Shown one piece after another: positions 1 through 8,385 of a stretch of DNA of 64,000 bases (its first letter is position 1; each line of letters opens with the position of its first letter). This stretch comes from an uncultured Pseudomonadales bacterium (GTDB taxonomy: Bacteria > Pseudomonadota > Gammaproteobacteria > Pseudomonadales > Azotimanducaceae), in assembly GCA_951813295.1 (NCBI GenBank), contig CATOTI010000003.1, forward strand, positions 310,001 to 374,000. The letters run 5' to 3'. Made by a program: the position numbers and the translations under genes. The notes beneath the pieces were generated by a model. That model searched no databases, was not told the origin of the DNA, and saw only the letters and a list, made by a program, of their open reading frames with translations.

Positions 1-230
1 TCGCGATCACGGACTACGAAAAGGCTTTTTGCGCCGATCTCTTGAGCGGCGACGATGTTTTCGATCGTCGGGGCGTCGACCGGGCAGCGGGATGTATGGT
101 CGTGGTCCGGCCGGATCAATATGTTGCGGAGATTCTCTCGCTCGAAGATTTCGAGCCCCTGATCACTTTTTTTGGCGGCATTCTCAGCCGCCGGGTCGAA
201 GCGAGCCCAAAGGAGGACCTCGATGGATAA
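1..230 (+). CDS. FAD-dependent aromatic hydroxylase, C-terminal fragment (5' end outside the window)
   Basis: The frame is open from base 3 to a TAA at 228-230, so only about the last 75 residues are in the window. They contain VVVRPDQYVA followed by an acidic, Phe-rich end. That pattern is typical of the thioredoxin-like C-terminal domain of phenol 2-monooxygenase-type flavoproteins (phenol/resorcinol hydroxylase, MhpA-like). The catalytic FAD domain lies upstream and cannot be judged. The gene overlaps the start of the next gene by 8 bases, and the next gene's Shine-Dalgarno lies inside it, so the two are probably translationally coupled. An aromatic hydroxylase fits the neighbouring VOC, cupin and aromatic-acid transporter genes. 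The substrate cannot be inferred. Confidence 0.7.
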   Translation, partial: AITDYEKAFCADLLSGDDVFDRRGVDRAAGCMVVVRPDQYVAEILSLEDFEPLITFFGGILSRRVEASPKEDLDG

Positions 231-609
231 ACGGCTCACGTTCGTCGCGCTCTCCGTCGCGGATCTCGAGCGCTCCACCTCGTTCTACCAAACATTGCTG
301 GGCGTGCCTGTTCAACACACGACGCACGACGAGGAACTCGATGATCCCTGGTACGGCGGGGCGCATGCGGCTCATTCGTTCACGGACGGTGCGTTTCTGC
401 ATTTCGCGATCTACCCGGCGCGTCTTCCCGAACGCCCGCCGACGCAGGCGGCGCAAGTCGGTTTTCAAGTTGCCGATTTCGACGGCGTCCACGAGCGGGT
501 CGAACGCGCAGGTGTCGAGGTGGTTCAAGCGCCGCGTGACGAGCCATGGGGGAGGACGGCACGCTACCTCGACCCGGACGGTAACATCGTGAGTATCACG
601 GCGCTGTAG
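223..609 (+). CDS. VOC (glyoxalase/bleomycin-resistance/extradiol-dioxygenase fold) family protein
   Basis: This 128-aa protein starts at the ATG at 223, which has a strong AGGAGG at 211-216. It shows the two beta-alpha-beta-beta-beta modules of the vicinal oxygen chelate fold. It begins LTFVALSVADLERSTSFY and ends with the typical YLDPDGNIVSI element, whose family counterpart carries a metal-ligand Glu (Asn-Ile here). Possible roles are a small lyase, isomerase or ring-cleavage-like enzyme, or a binding protein. Its place between an aromatic hydroxylase and a cupin suggests work on a catabolic intermediate. An upstream ATG at 172 in the same frame is unlikely to be the start because it has no ribosome-binding site and would overlap the previous gene deeply. 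Confidence 0.85.
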   Translation: MDKRLTFVALSVADLERSTSFYQTLLGVPVQHTTHDEELDDPWYGGAHAAHSFTDGAFLHFAIYPARLPERPPTQAAQVGFQVADFDGVHERVERAGVEVVQAPRDEPWGRTARYLDPDGNIVSITAL

Positions 610-629
610 CGACCCCTTACGGAGTTCCC

Positions 630-962
630 ATGCCACTTCTCGACACCCGGAACATCGACGTGAAGGAACCGCTCGCCGGTTGGCGAGGCCGCTTCTTCAA
701 CACGGAGTCGATGACCTTCGGCTACTACGACACCGTTGCCGGCGCGGCCATCCACGAGCATTCGCACCCGAACGAAGAGGTCTGGCACGTCATCGAAGGC
801 GAGCTCGAAGTCACGATCGCCGGGCGGACCGAACGTGCTGGAGCCGGTTGCGTCGCCATCGTGCCCCCGAACACGCCCCATCGAATTGTGGTGAAAACCG
901 AAGGGCGGGTCATTGTCGTGGACCACCCGTTGCGTGCGGCTTTCGGTGACCTGAAAAAGTGA
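630..962 (+). CDS. Small single-domain cupin protein
   Basis: This 110-aa protein starts at an ATG 5 bases after GGAG (621-624). Cupin motif 1 is recognisable as HEHSHPNEEVWHVIEGELEV, with the His-x-His...Glu metal ligands. Motif 2 follows as PPNTPHRIV with the last His ligand. The protein is one conserved beta-barrel with little else. Such proteins can be metal-dependent isomerases, dioxygenases or sensor proteins. Nothing here distinguishes these, but the full set of metal ligands suggests an enzyme. It follows the VOC gene by 20 bases and is probably in the same operon. Confidence 0.85.
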   Translation: MPLLDTRNIDVKEPLAGWRGRFFNTESMTFGYYDTVAGAAIHEHSHPNEEVWHVIEGELEVTIAGRTERAGAGCVAIVPPNTPHRIVVKTEGRVIVVDHPLRAAFGDLKK

Positions 963-1026
963 CGAGCGCGATCGCACCCGACGGCGTAGATGTTAGCTTC
1001 GGTCGCGGTCCAGCCTGGAGACACTG

Positions 1027-2856
1027 ATCGTTTTTGCCACTCTCGATATCGTCGTTTTCCTGGGCGCGCTCTTCGTCGTCATGGGCGCTGGGCTTTGGGC
1101 GAGCCGACGCGAAGGCACCGCCGAAGACTACTTCCTCGCCGGCCGGAGTGTGCGCTGGTGGGGGGTTGCGGCGTCGGTGTTCGGCACGAACATCAGCGCG
1201 AATCATCTGGTCGGGATGCTCGGGATCGGCTTCTCGATCGGCTTCGCCCAGAGCCATTTCGAACTGGGTGCCGTCGTCGCACTGATCGTGTTGGCCTATG
1301 CCTTTCTCGAGGTGTATCGACGCCTGGGGCTCTACACGCTGTCGGAGTACCTCGGTAAGCGTTTCGATGCACGCAGCCAAAGCCTCTATGCCCTCCTCAT
1401 GATCGTTCTCGTGATGGTGCAGCTCACGGCCGCGTTCTACATCGGCTCGCGTTCGCTCCTGCTCCTGCTGGAAGGATCGGCCTTGGCGGTGAGCTATGAG
1501 ATGGGCATCGGCTTGATCGCGCTCATTACGGGCGTGTACACGATTCTCGGCGGTTTGAAAGCGGTCGTTTTCACCGACGTCGTGCAGTCGGTCCTGCTGC
1601 TCGCGGCCGGGATTGCGGTCGCCCTGCTCACCTTCTCACAACCCGAGATCGGTGGCTGGGCGGGCATGATGGCGCAGGATGCGGCGCGCGAGGCGAGTGC
1701 GCAGAAGATGCATCTCTACCTCCCTTCGGATCATCCGGATCTACCGTGGAGCGGCGCGCTGACCGGGCTCATGGTCCTGCACCTCTTCTACTGGACGACC
1801 AATCAATACGTTGTGCAGCGCGCACTCGCCGCGCGGAGCTTGAGCGAAGCGCGGACCGGGATTGTTGCGGCTGGATTCCTGAAACTCCTCGTGCCGTTCT
1901 TTGCAATCGGCGGCGGCGTGGCGGCGTCGTTGCTCTTCCAACAACGTATTCCCGACGAGGTGATCGATCCGGATGCGGCGATGCCCGAGCTCATCCGAAT
2001 GGTCGTGCCGATCGGTTTCGGTTTGGTCGGGCTCATCTCGGCCGGTTTGCTCGGGGCGATTCTCTCGTCGATCGATTCGATGGTGAATTCGGCCTCGACC
2101 CTGGTGACGTTCGACATTTACCGCAAGTGGATCAAACCGGACGCCTCGGATCGCGAGCTCCTCGTTCTCGGTCGATGGATGATCGCGCTGCTCATCGTCG
2201 TCGCGATGGCGTTGGCGCTCGTGACCTATGACGCCGAATCGAAGGGCAACTTCTTCCTCCGCGTATCCAGCATGAGTGGCCATTTCACGCCCGGGCTCTT
2301 TGTCGTCTTTGCCTTTGGGATGCTCACGAAACGCGCGACGGCGACGGCCTCGATGTGCGCGATCGTGGTGGCGCCGGTCTTTTCGTTTCTCATCGAACCG
2401 CTTTACGCGGCTTTGGCGAACTCCTCGCCCATGCTCGAGTCGACTTTCGGGAGCGAACTGAACTTCCTGCATCGTGTCCTGTTGACGACCGCGTTCGCGA
2501 GCCTGGTCATTCTCATAGTGAGTTCGCGTGGGGTCGCGTCGAACGAGCAGCAGGCCCACACGATCGCGAACATTCGGGGCTTGCGCGATGGTGCGCTCCG
2601 GCGGGTGGCGATGTTTGTCCTGGTGGGTGCGATCGCACTTCTCGCGCTGGGGTTGCTGGTCGACGGCAGCCTCGTGTCGACGCGTGTTGCGGCCGTCTTG
2701 GCGTCGCTTCTGGTGATCATTGGCGCCGTGCCGTGGATCCGTGCCGGACGGTCCGAAGGAGAGATCGGACTCGTGCGTCGAATCCTCGCTTCGGATCGGT
2801 TCTGGACCGTGATCCTTTCGGGATGCACTGTCTTCCTGATGTTCGAGTTCTTCTAA
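1027..2856 (+). CDS. Sodium:solute symporter, SSS (SLC5) family
   Basis: An inner-membrane Na+-coupled transporter of about 609 residues with roughly 13-14 hydrophobic helices. The sequence FGTNISANHLVGM near the N-terminus and GAILSSIDSMVNSASTL with DIYRK in the middle are SSS signatures, the latter including the Na+-site Ser residues. The first ATG in frame (1081) would cut helix 1 in half. The family's usual N-terminus (a short lead into LDIVVFLG) begins instead at codon ATC 1027, which sits 6 bases after CTGGAG (1015-1020). A CTG at 1024 is the other in-frame choice but is too close to GGAG. The next in-frame stop upstream is at 991-993. The substrate is unknown. The neighbours suggest an organic acid or an aromatic-derived compound. 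Confidence 0.85.
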   Translation: MVFATLDIVVFLGALFVVMGAGLWASRREGTAEDYFLAGRSVRWWGVAASVFGTNISANHLVGMLGIGFSIGFAQSHFELGAVVALIVLAYAFLEVYRRLGLYTLSEYLGKRFDARSQSLYALLMIVLVMVQLTAAFYIGSRSLLLLLEGSALAVSYEMGIGLIALITGVYTILGGLKAVVFTDVVQSVLLLAAGIAVALLTFSQPEIGGWAGMMAQDAAREASAQKMHLYLPSDHPDLPWSGALTGLMVLHLFYWTTNQYVVQRALAARSLSEARTGIVAAGFLKLLVPFFAIGGGVAASLLFQQRIPDEVIDPDAAMPELIRMVVPIGFGLVGLISAGLLGAILSSIDSMVNSASTLVTFDIYRKWIKPDASDRELLVLGRWMIALLIVVAMALALVTYDAESKGNFFLRVSSMSGHFTPGLFVVFAFGMLTKRATATASMCAIVVAPVFSFLIEPLYAALANSSPMLESTFGSELNFLHRVLLTTAFASLVILIVSSRGVASNEQQAHTIANIRGLRDGALRRVAMFVLVGAIALLALGLLVDGSLVSTRVAAVLASLLVIIGAVPWIRAGRSEGEIGLVRRILASDRFWTVILSGCTVFLMFEFF

Positions 2857-2868
2857 AAGGCGTTCACC

Positions 2869-3033
2869 ATGTCGTGTCGAAGCGTTTTGCTGCTTGGCGG
2901 GGTGATGCCGGCCTTTGGGGTGGCTGCCGAGTTGCCGGTGGGTTCACCGCGCGCGCTTGGTCTGTCGGCGACTCCACTCGAGCCGTTCGTGTCGGGGAGC
3001 TATCAGGCGGTCACGAAGTCGGATCGCCGCTGA
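2869..3033 (+). CDS. Possible 54-aa small protein coupled to the downstream MFS gene
   Basis: An open frame begins at ATG 2869, 12 bases after the symporter stop and behind AAAAGG. It encodes 54 residues with a hydrophobic N-terminus (SVLLLGGVMPAFGVAA) that looks like a short signal peptide ending in an AAE-type site. Its TGA (3031-3033) overlaps the ATG of the MFS gene (3033-3035) by one base, a classic coupling arrangement. No family is recognised. It may be a real secreted microprotein, a translated leader for the transporter gene, or a chance frame. Confidence 0.4.
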   Translation: MSCRSVLLLGGVMPAFGVAAELPVGSPRALGLSATPLEPFVSGSYQAVTKSDRR

Positions 3034-4340
3034 TGGACTCGCAGCGGATCCTCGATGACCTTCCGATGCGGCCGCTGCAGGTTGTCGCCGTGTGCCTCTG
3101 TATCGCGCTGAACGCGCTCGATGGTTTCGATGTGCTGGCGATCAGTTTCGCCGGGCCCGGCATCGCCGCCGACTGGGGCATCACCATGACTGAACTCGGC
3201 GTCGTGCTGACGATGGAGCTCGTCGGCATGGCGGTCGGTTCCGTTCTACTCGGTTCGTTTGCGGACGGACTGGGGCGCCGACCAATCATTCTCGGCTGCC
3301 TCGTCACGATGGCGCTCGGCATGTTCGCGGCGGCAAGCGTCACGACCATCGGATGGCTGCTGGTTGTTCGGTTCGTCACGGGGCTCGGGATCGGCGGCAT
3401 GCTCGCGACGATCAACGCGATGGTGGCCGAGTATTCGAATGCCAAGCGGCGCAGTTTCAACATAGCGCTCATGGCCACGGGCTATCCGATCGGCGTCATC
3501 GTCGGCGGTTCGATCGCATCGGCACTGCTCGTGCATTTCGACTGGCGCTCCGTCTTCGTTCTCGGCGGCGTGATGACGAGCACGCTCATTCCGCTCGTCT
3601 GGTTCCTCATGCCGGAATCGATCGCGCACCTCGCGGAAAGGCGCGGCGCGGATGCACTCACGAAGATCAACGCCACACTCAAGAGGATGGGGCACGACGT
3701 GCTCGATGCCTTGCCTGTCGTCGATCGGGTCACGCCGTCGCGTGGCTGGCGCGATCTCTTTTCACCCGCGCTGGTGCGCGTAACGGTGATTCTCACGCTT
3801 ACCTATCTCGCCCACATCATGACCTTCTACTTCATCTTGAAGTGGATCCCTAAGCTGGTCGTCGATATGGAGTTCAGCGCGTCGTCGGCGGGTGGCGTGC
3901 TGGTCTGGGCGAACGTCGGCGGCGCGATTGGCTCCGTCATCCTGGGCGTGCTGTCGCACCGGTACCGGGTCAAACATCTCGTGCTGGTGGCGCTCTTCGG
4001 CTCGTTCGTCATGGTCAACGTTTTCGGCTTAGGCCAGGCGGATCTCGCGGGGCTTGCGCTCGTGTCGGCGATAGCGGGCTTTTTCACGAACTCGGCGATC
4101 GTCGGGCTCTATGCGCTCTTCGCGGAGTCTTACCCTACGCATCTTCGCGCTGGCGGTACGGGCTTCGTGATCGGTACCGGGCGTGCCGGTGCGGTGGTTG
4201 GGCCCGTGGTTGCGGGCTATCTCTTCGACAGTGGGTTCGAGCTGTCGACGGTATCGTTTGCGATGGCGATCGGCTCGATCGTGGCGCTCATCGCGTTGGC
4301 TTTCCTGAAAGATCGGCCGGCTCAGGTCGCGGAGGATTGA
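3033..4340 (+). CDS. MFS transporter, aromatic acid:H+ symporter (AAHS/PcaK-like) family
   Basis: A 435-aa, 12-helix major facilitator. The LDGFD motif in helix 1 is characteristic of the AAHS subfamily (PcaK, BenK). The cytoplasmic loop motif GSFADGLGRRP between helices 2 and 3 and RFVTGLGIGG in helix 4 are MFS signatures. The chosen start (ATG 3033) matches the usual PcaK-type N-terminus. The frame is open further upstream, but that part is out of register with any recognised protein and lies inside the symporter. It probably imports an aromatic or heteroaromatic carboxylate for the enzymes that follow. The next gene starts 4 bases after its stop. Confidence 0.87.
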   Translation: MDSQRILDDLPMRPLQVVAVCLCIALNALDGFDVLAISFAGPGIAADWGITMTELGVVLTMELVGMAVGSVLLGSFADGLGRRPIILGCLVTMALGMFAAASVTTIGWLLVVRFVTGLGIGGMLATINAMVAEYSNAKRRSFNIALMATGYPIGVIVGGSIASALLVHFDWRSVFVLGGVMTSTLIPLVWFLMPESIAHLAERRGADALTKINATLKRMGHDVLDALPVVDRVTPSRGWRDLFSPALVRVTVILTLTYLAHIMTFYFILKWIPKLVVDMEFSASSAGGVLVWANVGGAIGSVILGVLSHRYRVKHLVLVALFGSFVMVNVFGLGQADLAGLALVSAIAGFFTNSAIVGLYALFAESYPTHLRAGGTGFVIGTGRAGAVVGPVVAGYLFDSGFELSTVSFAMAIGSIVALIALAFLKDRPAQVAED

Positions 4341-4344
4341 AGAA

Positions 4345-5478
4345 ATGGCGGGACCCATGTTCAGGGCGGATCATGTCGGCAGTTTGTTGCGGCCGGACAC
4401 CGTCAAAGAGGCGCGCCGACGCCCGTCGAGCGTAACCCTCGGTACACGAGGTTACGCGGCGAGTGCGGAACTCGGGCGTATCGAAGACGACGCGATCCGC
4501 GATGTCGTGAAGGCGCAGGAGTCGATTGGCCTCCAAGCCGTGACGGACGGCGAGTTCCGTCGCTCGTTCTGGCATTTCGATTTCCTGTGTGCGCTGGAAG
4601 GGCTCGTGCTGGAGGAGCGCGAGGAAGGCAGCGGCGTTCAGTTCTCGGGCGTCAAGATGCGACCGATCTTCCCCGTGATTGTTGGCGCGCTCGATTTTCC
4701 GGACGATCATCCGATGCTCGAACACTTCGCCTTCCTCGATGCAACGACGAACGTCACGCCGAAGATCTCGATTCCCGGTCCGAGTTCGGTGCATTTTCGC
4801 ACTGCACCCGACGACATAGTCCATTCGGCGTATCAGGATCTCGAGGTGCTATTCGACGATATCGCCAAGACTTACAACAAAGCGGTGCATCGCTTTTATG
4901 AAGCCGGTTGCCGGTATTTGCAGATGGATGACATCTTCTTTGCCTACCTTTGCGATGAGAAACAGCGCGAAGCGAAGCGAAGCGAGGGTCTTGATCCCGA
5001 CTGGTTGATCGAGCAGTACGCCGCGATGATGCACAGCGCGATCGCGGATCGCCCCGACGACATGACGATCGCGATGCACCTTTGCCGCGGCAATTTTCAA
5101 TCGACCTGGGTTGCCGAAGGTGGCTACGACCCGGCGGCTGACGCGGTGTTCAATCAAACGGGCGTCGACATCTTCTTCATGGAGTACGACACGGATCGTG
5201 CTGGGGGGCTCGAGCCGCTGCGCCTACTTCCGAAAGGGTCACAACGCGTCATGCCTGGTTTCGTCACGACGAAGGTCGGCGAACTCGAACCGCTCGACGA
5301 CCTGCTGCGCCTGTTGGAGGAAGCCCAAACCTACGTCGACCTGGACCAGCTCGGTATCGCGCCGCAATGCGGCTTTGCATCGACCGAGGAAGGTAACGCC
5401 ATCACTGCTGATGCGCAGAAACGTAAGCTCGAGCGGGTCGTTGAGGTTGCCGAAGCCGTCTGGGGCGGCGTCGCCTGA
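4345..5478 (+). CDS. MetE-like (cobalamin-independent methionine synthase C-terminal type) zinc methyltransferase homologue
   Basis: A 377-aa single-domain protein like the YxjG/YxjH group, starting FRADHVGSLLRP, with ATG 4345 behind GGAGG (4331-4335). All four zinc ligands expected of the MetE catalytic domain can be placed: H245 and C247 in AMHLCRG, E280 in FFMEYD and C342 in GIAPQCGF. It therefore probably forms an active Zn-thiolate methyltransferase centre. It lacks the N-terminal half of full-length MetE. The family makes methionine or acts on other thiols and small methyl donors. Lying between an aromatic-acid transporter and a flavin hydroxylase, it might serve in demethylation of a methylated substrate, but that is inference. 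Confidence 0.8.
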   Translation: MAGPMFRADHVGSLLRPDTVKEARRRPSSVTLGTRGYAASAELGRIEDDAIRDVVKAQESIGLQAVTDGEFRRSFWHFDFLCALEGLVLEEREEGSGVQFSGVKMRPIFPVIVGALDFPDDHPMLEHFAFLDATTNVTPKISIPGPSSVHFRTAPDDIVHSAYQDLEVLFDDIAKTYNKAVHRFYEAGCRYLQMDDIFFAYLCDEKQREAKRSEGLDPDWLIEQYAAMMHSAIADRPDDMTIAMHLCRGNFQSTWVAEGGYDPAADAVFNQTGVDIFFMEYDTDRAGGLEPLRLLPKGSQRVMPGFVTTKVGELEPLDDLLRLLEEAQTYVDLDQLGIAPQCGFASTEEGNAITADAQKRKLERVVEVAEAVWGGVA

Positions 5479-5479
5479 A

Positions 5480-7192
5480 ATGAATCTGGTCAAGGACACC
5501 ATCATCGTCGCTGGGGGCGGTATCGCGGGCCTCACCTTTGCGCTGACCTGTCATGAGCTCGGTCTCGATGTGCGGGTGTTCGAGGCCGTGCCCGATCTTC
5601 GCCCGCTCGGTGTCGGTATCAACCTGCAGCCAAACGCCGTCAAGGAACTCATTCAACTGGGGCTCGAGGACGATCTCCGGGAGATCGGCATTGAGGCCGA
5701 AGAATGGACCCTCTGCTTCTACGATGCCCACCCGATCTGGTCGGAAACGCGCGGCACGTCGGCAGGGTACAAGTGGCCGCAGTTTTCGGTTCATCGCGGG
5801 CATTTCCACATCCGGCTGCTAGAGCTTGTGCGCGAGCGACTCGGTGACGACGCTGTGATCTCGGACGCCAAGTTCCTTCGCTTCGAGAACCATGAAACGC
5901 ACGTGACAGCGACCTTCGAGCAGGCGTCGGGCGAGACGTTTTCCATCGACGGGTCACTTCTGATCGGTGCCGACGGGATCCATTCGGGTGTGCGGCGGCA
6001 GATGCATCCCGATCAGGGGGACGTGAACTGGAACGGCGCCATCATGTGGCGCGGCGTGTCGCGTGCGCGACCGCCGCGCGGGCGGATCGCGTTCACTATG
6101 GTCGGCGGTATGGCTCAGCGCTTCATCACCTATCCGATCGAGCCCCTCGATGAGAACGGCGAAACGCTCCTCAATTGGATCGCGGAGCTTCGACCCGACG
6201 ACGTCGACAGCATCGATCGGAGCGACTGGAATCAGCCGGCAACGGCCGATGCGTTCATGGCCAAATTCGAGGAGTGGCGGTTCGGCTGGATGGACGTACC
6301 GGAAATCGTCGCGAAGGCGGAAGGTATCTGGGAGTACCCGATGGTCGACCGTGATCCTATCGAGACGTGGGTCGAAGGCCGGGTAGGCCTCATTGGTGAC
6401 GCCGCGCATGCGATGTTCCCGCACGGTTCGGGTGGCGCGAGCCAGGCGATCGTCGACACGCGAATCCTCGGCGCATGCCTCGAGGAACACGGCGTTAGCA
6501 GCACGGCTCTCGAGGCCTATCAGCAGAAAATCGTCGAACCGATCAACGCACTCGTGCTGCGCAATCGTGGCGAGGGGCCACTCGGCGTCCTCATCGAGAT
6601 CGAGGAGAAAGTAGGTCGAGGCTTGCCGATCGATCAAGCGATCGACAAACCATCCGTCGAAGCCTTCATGGCGCGCTACAAAGAAGCGGCGGGAACGGCC
6701 CGCGACGAACTCAATCGGGCACCGCCGATCATCACGCCCAAAGAGACTTGGTGGAGACTTGAGGCCATGACGGAAGATGCCGATCCGATCCTCGCGTCAC
6801 TCGAGACCGTGGCCGAACGCGCCGGTGATATCTCGCCGCTCGTTTACGAGCGGTTTCTAGGCACCGATCGCGATGCCGCGGAGCTCATGCTGCACACGGA
6901 TGAGCACATGCGCGGGCGGATGTTCCAGGTCGTGGTCGAGTTTCTCATCTCGGGTGACGATGCGACCGAAGGTGACTATCTCGCGTGGGAGATTGAAAAC
7001 CATCGGGATGCGTATTTCGCGACTGCGCCGATGTACGCGTCGTTTTTTGCCTGTCTCGTCGAGGTCGTTCGCGAGACCCTCGGCGACTCATGGACCCATG
7101 ATCTCGAGGCCGCATGGGGTGAGCGCGTACGTTCGGTCATCGAGCTCGCGAGCAGACTGCATACCGATCGAGCCGCGCGAAGAGGCGCATAA
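5480..7192 (+). CDS. FAD-dependent hydroxylase fused to a C-terminal globin domain
   Basis: A 570-aa two-domain protein. Residues 1 to about 385 form a class A flavin monooxygenase of the salicylate/3-hydroxybenzoate hydroxylase type. It has IIVAGGGIAGLTFA at the N-terminus, LLIGADGIHSGVR (DG motif) and GLIGDAAHAMFPHGSGGAS (GD motif, around residue 306) with family-typical spacing. After a linker, residues about 430-565 have a globin-like pattern: an A-helix LASLETVAERAGD, VYERFL, then DEHMRGRMFQVVVEFL, and IENHRDAY with H508 as candidate proximal (F8) His. An FF...VRETLG...W segment resembles helices G and H of flavohaemoglobins. ATG 5480 follows the previous TGA by one base. The globin could deliver O2 or sense O2 or NO. 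Confidence 0.82.
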   Translation: MNLVKDTIIVAGGGIAGLTFALTCHELGLDVRVFEAVPDLRPLGVGINLQPNAVKELIQLGLEDDLREIGIEAEEWTLCFYDAHPIWSETRGTSAGYKWPQFSVHRGHFHIRLLELVRERLGDDAVISDAKFLRFENHETHVTATFEQASGETFSIDGSLLIGADGIHSGVRRQMHPDQGDVNWNGAIMWRGVSRARPPRGRIAFTMVGGMAQRFITYPIEPLDENGETLLNWIAELRPDDVDSIDRSDWNQPATADAFMAKFEEWRFGWMDVPEIVAKAEGIWEYPMVDRDPIETWVEGRVGLIGDAAHAMFPHGSGGASQAIVDTRILGACLEEHGVSSTALEAYQQKIVEPINALVLRNRGEGPLGVLIEIEEKVGRGLPIDQAIDKPSVEAFMARYKEAAGTARDELNRAPPIITPKETWWRLEAMTEDADPILASLETVAERAGDISPLVYERFLGTDRDAAELMLHTDEHMRGRMFQVVVEFLISGDDATEGDYLAWEIENHRDAYFATAPMYASFFACLVEVVRETLGDSWTHDLEAAWGERVRSVIELASRLHTDRAARRGA

Positions 7193-7221
7193 TGGTTCGA
7201 TCGTCGGGAAGGAAAAGCGCT

Positions 7222-8385
7222 ATGACCGATTTCTTCGAAGGCATCCGGGTGATCGATGTGGATACGCATCTCACGGAACCGCCGGATCTCTGGACATCGC
7301 GGATTGCATCCAAGTGGGGTGACCTGATTCCTCACGTCGAGCGCCGCGGCGATGACGACTGTTGGGTCATCGGCGAGAAAGTGGTGCTCAAACCCGGCAT
7401 CGTCTCGATGGCGGGTTTCGACGGGACGGTACCGGATCACCCCGCGACGTATGACGATTTTCCGGCCGCCTGCTATGACGTCGACGCCCGCGTCGCGCAC
7501 ATGGATGAGAACGGCGTCTACGCACAAGTGCTCTATCCGAACGTCGGCGGATTCGGATCGCAGTCGTTCCTGAAACTCAACGAACCGCGCCTGATGCTCG
7601 ATTGTGTGGCGGCGTACAACGACTTCCTGGTCGACTGGGCTAAACCGCATGCCAACCGCTTTGTGCCGGTGATGGCGCTGCCGTTCTGGGACATCGAGGC
7701 ATCGATCGCGGAAGTCGATCGGGCGGCCAAGATCGGCCACAAGGCCGTGCTGTTCCCGAGTCAGCCGCACGATTTCGGCCAGCCGGCGCTTTGCGATCCG
7801 CATTGGGACCCGCTCTGGGCGGCGTCGCAGGATGCGAACCTCTCGATCAGCTTTCACATCGGTGGTCAGGATCTCGGCACGTTGGCGCGACGCGGCACCG
7901 GCATCGGCCGGCGCGCGAACTTTGCGCGGACGTCATCGCTCGCCTTCATCGAGAATTCGAAGGGCCTCGCCGAGCTCATCTTCGGCGGTATCTGCCACCG
8001 TTTCCCGAAGCTCAATTTCGTATCGGTCGAATCCGGCGCGGGTTGGATCCCGTCGCTCCTCGAGGCGTTCGACTGGCAGTGGACGAACGGCGGTGTGCGC
8101 AACGAACACCCCGAATACGAACTGCTACCGAGCGAATACTTCAAACGTCAGGTTTATGCCTGTTTCTGGTTCGAGCGTGAATCCATGGGTAGTGCGCTCG
8201 AGCTCTATCCCGACAACATGCTCTACGAGACCGACTTCCCGCACCCGACCTCGATGTCACCCGGTCCGCAGACGCCCGCCTTACCGCCGCGCGAGTATGC
8301 CGCGCAGGCGCTCGGCGGACTCGATCCCGTCGTCATCAAGAAGGTATTGCAGGACAACGCCGCGCGCGTCTATCACGTCGCGTAA
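7222..8385 (+). CDS. Amidohydrolase-2 (ACMSD-type) metal-dependent hydrolase/decarboxylase
   Basis: A 387-aa TIM-barrel enzyme. The start is taken as ATG 7222, 8 bases after GGAAGGA. An ATG at 7192 overlapping the previous stop is the alternative. Motifs are VIDVDTHLTEPPDLW at the N-terminus (the D/HxH-type metal site), SFHIGG mid-protein, and YETDFPHPTS near the C-terminus with the conserved Asp. This subfamily includes amino-carboxymuconate semialdehyde decarboxylase, gamma-resorcylate decarboxylase and LigW/LigJ-like hydrolases. It is the last gene of the catabolic run and probably acts on a carboxylated ring or ring-fission product. It overlaps the 3' end of the opposing RNHCP gene by 13 bases. 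Confidence 0.85.
   Translation: MTDFFEGIRVIDVDTHLTEPPDLWTSRIASKWGDLIPHVERRGDDDCWVIGEKVVLKPGIVSMAGFDGTVPDHPATYDDFPAACYDVDARVAHMDENGVYAQVLYPNVGGFGSQSFLKLNEPRLMLDCVAAYNDFLVDWAKPHANRFVPVMALPFWDIEASIAEVDRAAKIGHKAVLFPSQPHDFGQPALCDPHWDPLWAASQDANLSISFHIGGQDLGTLARRGTGIGRRANFARTSSLAFIENSKGLAELIFGGICHRFPKLNFVSVESGAGWIPSLLEAFDWQWTNGGVRNEHPEYELLPSEYFKRQVYACFWFERESMGSALELYPDNMLYETDFPHPTSMSPGPQTPALPPREYAAQALGGLDPVVIKKVLQDNAARVYHVA

Noticed and set aside
2355..3032. Long N-terminal extension of the MFS transporter frame
   Set aside because: The extension lies antisense-like within the symporter in another frame, has no recognisable sequence, and the normal PcaK-type N-terminus begins at ATG 3033.
7192..7221. 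Amidohydrolase start at ATG 7192 overlapping the previous stop
   Set aside because: ATG 7222 has a well-spaced GGAAGGA and gives the family's usual N-terminus; the ten extra residues have no support.
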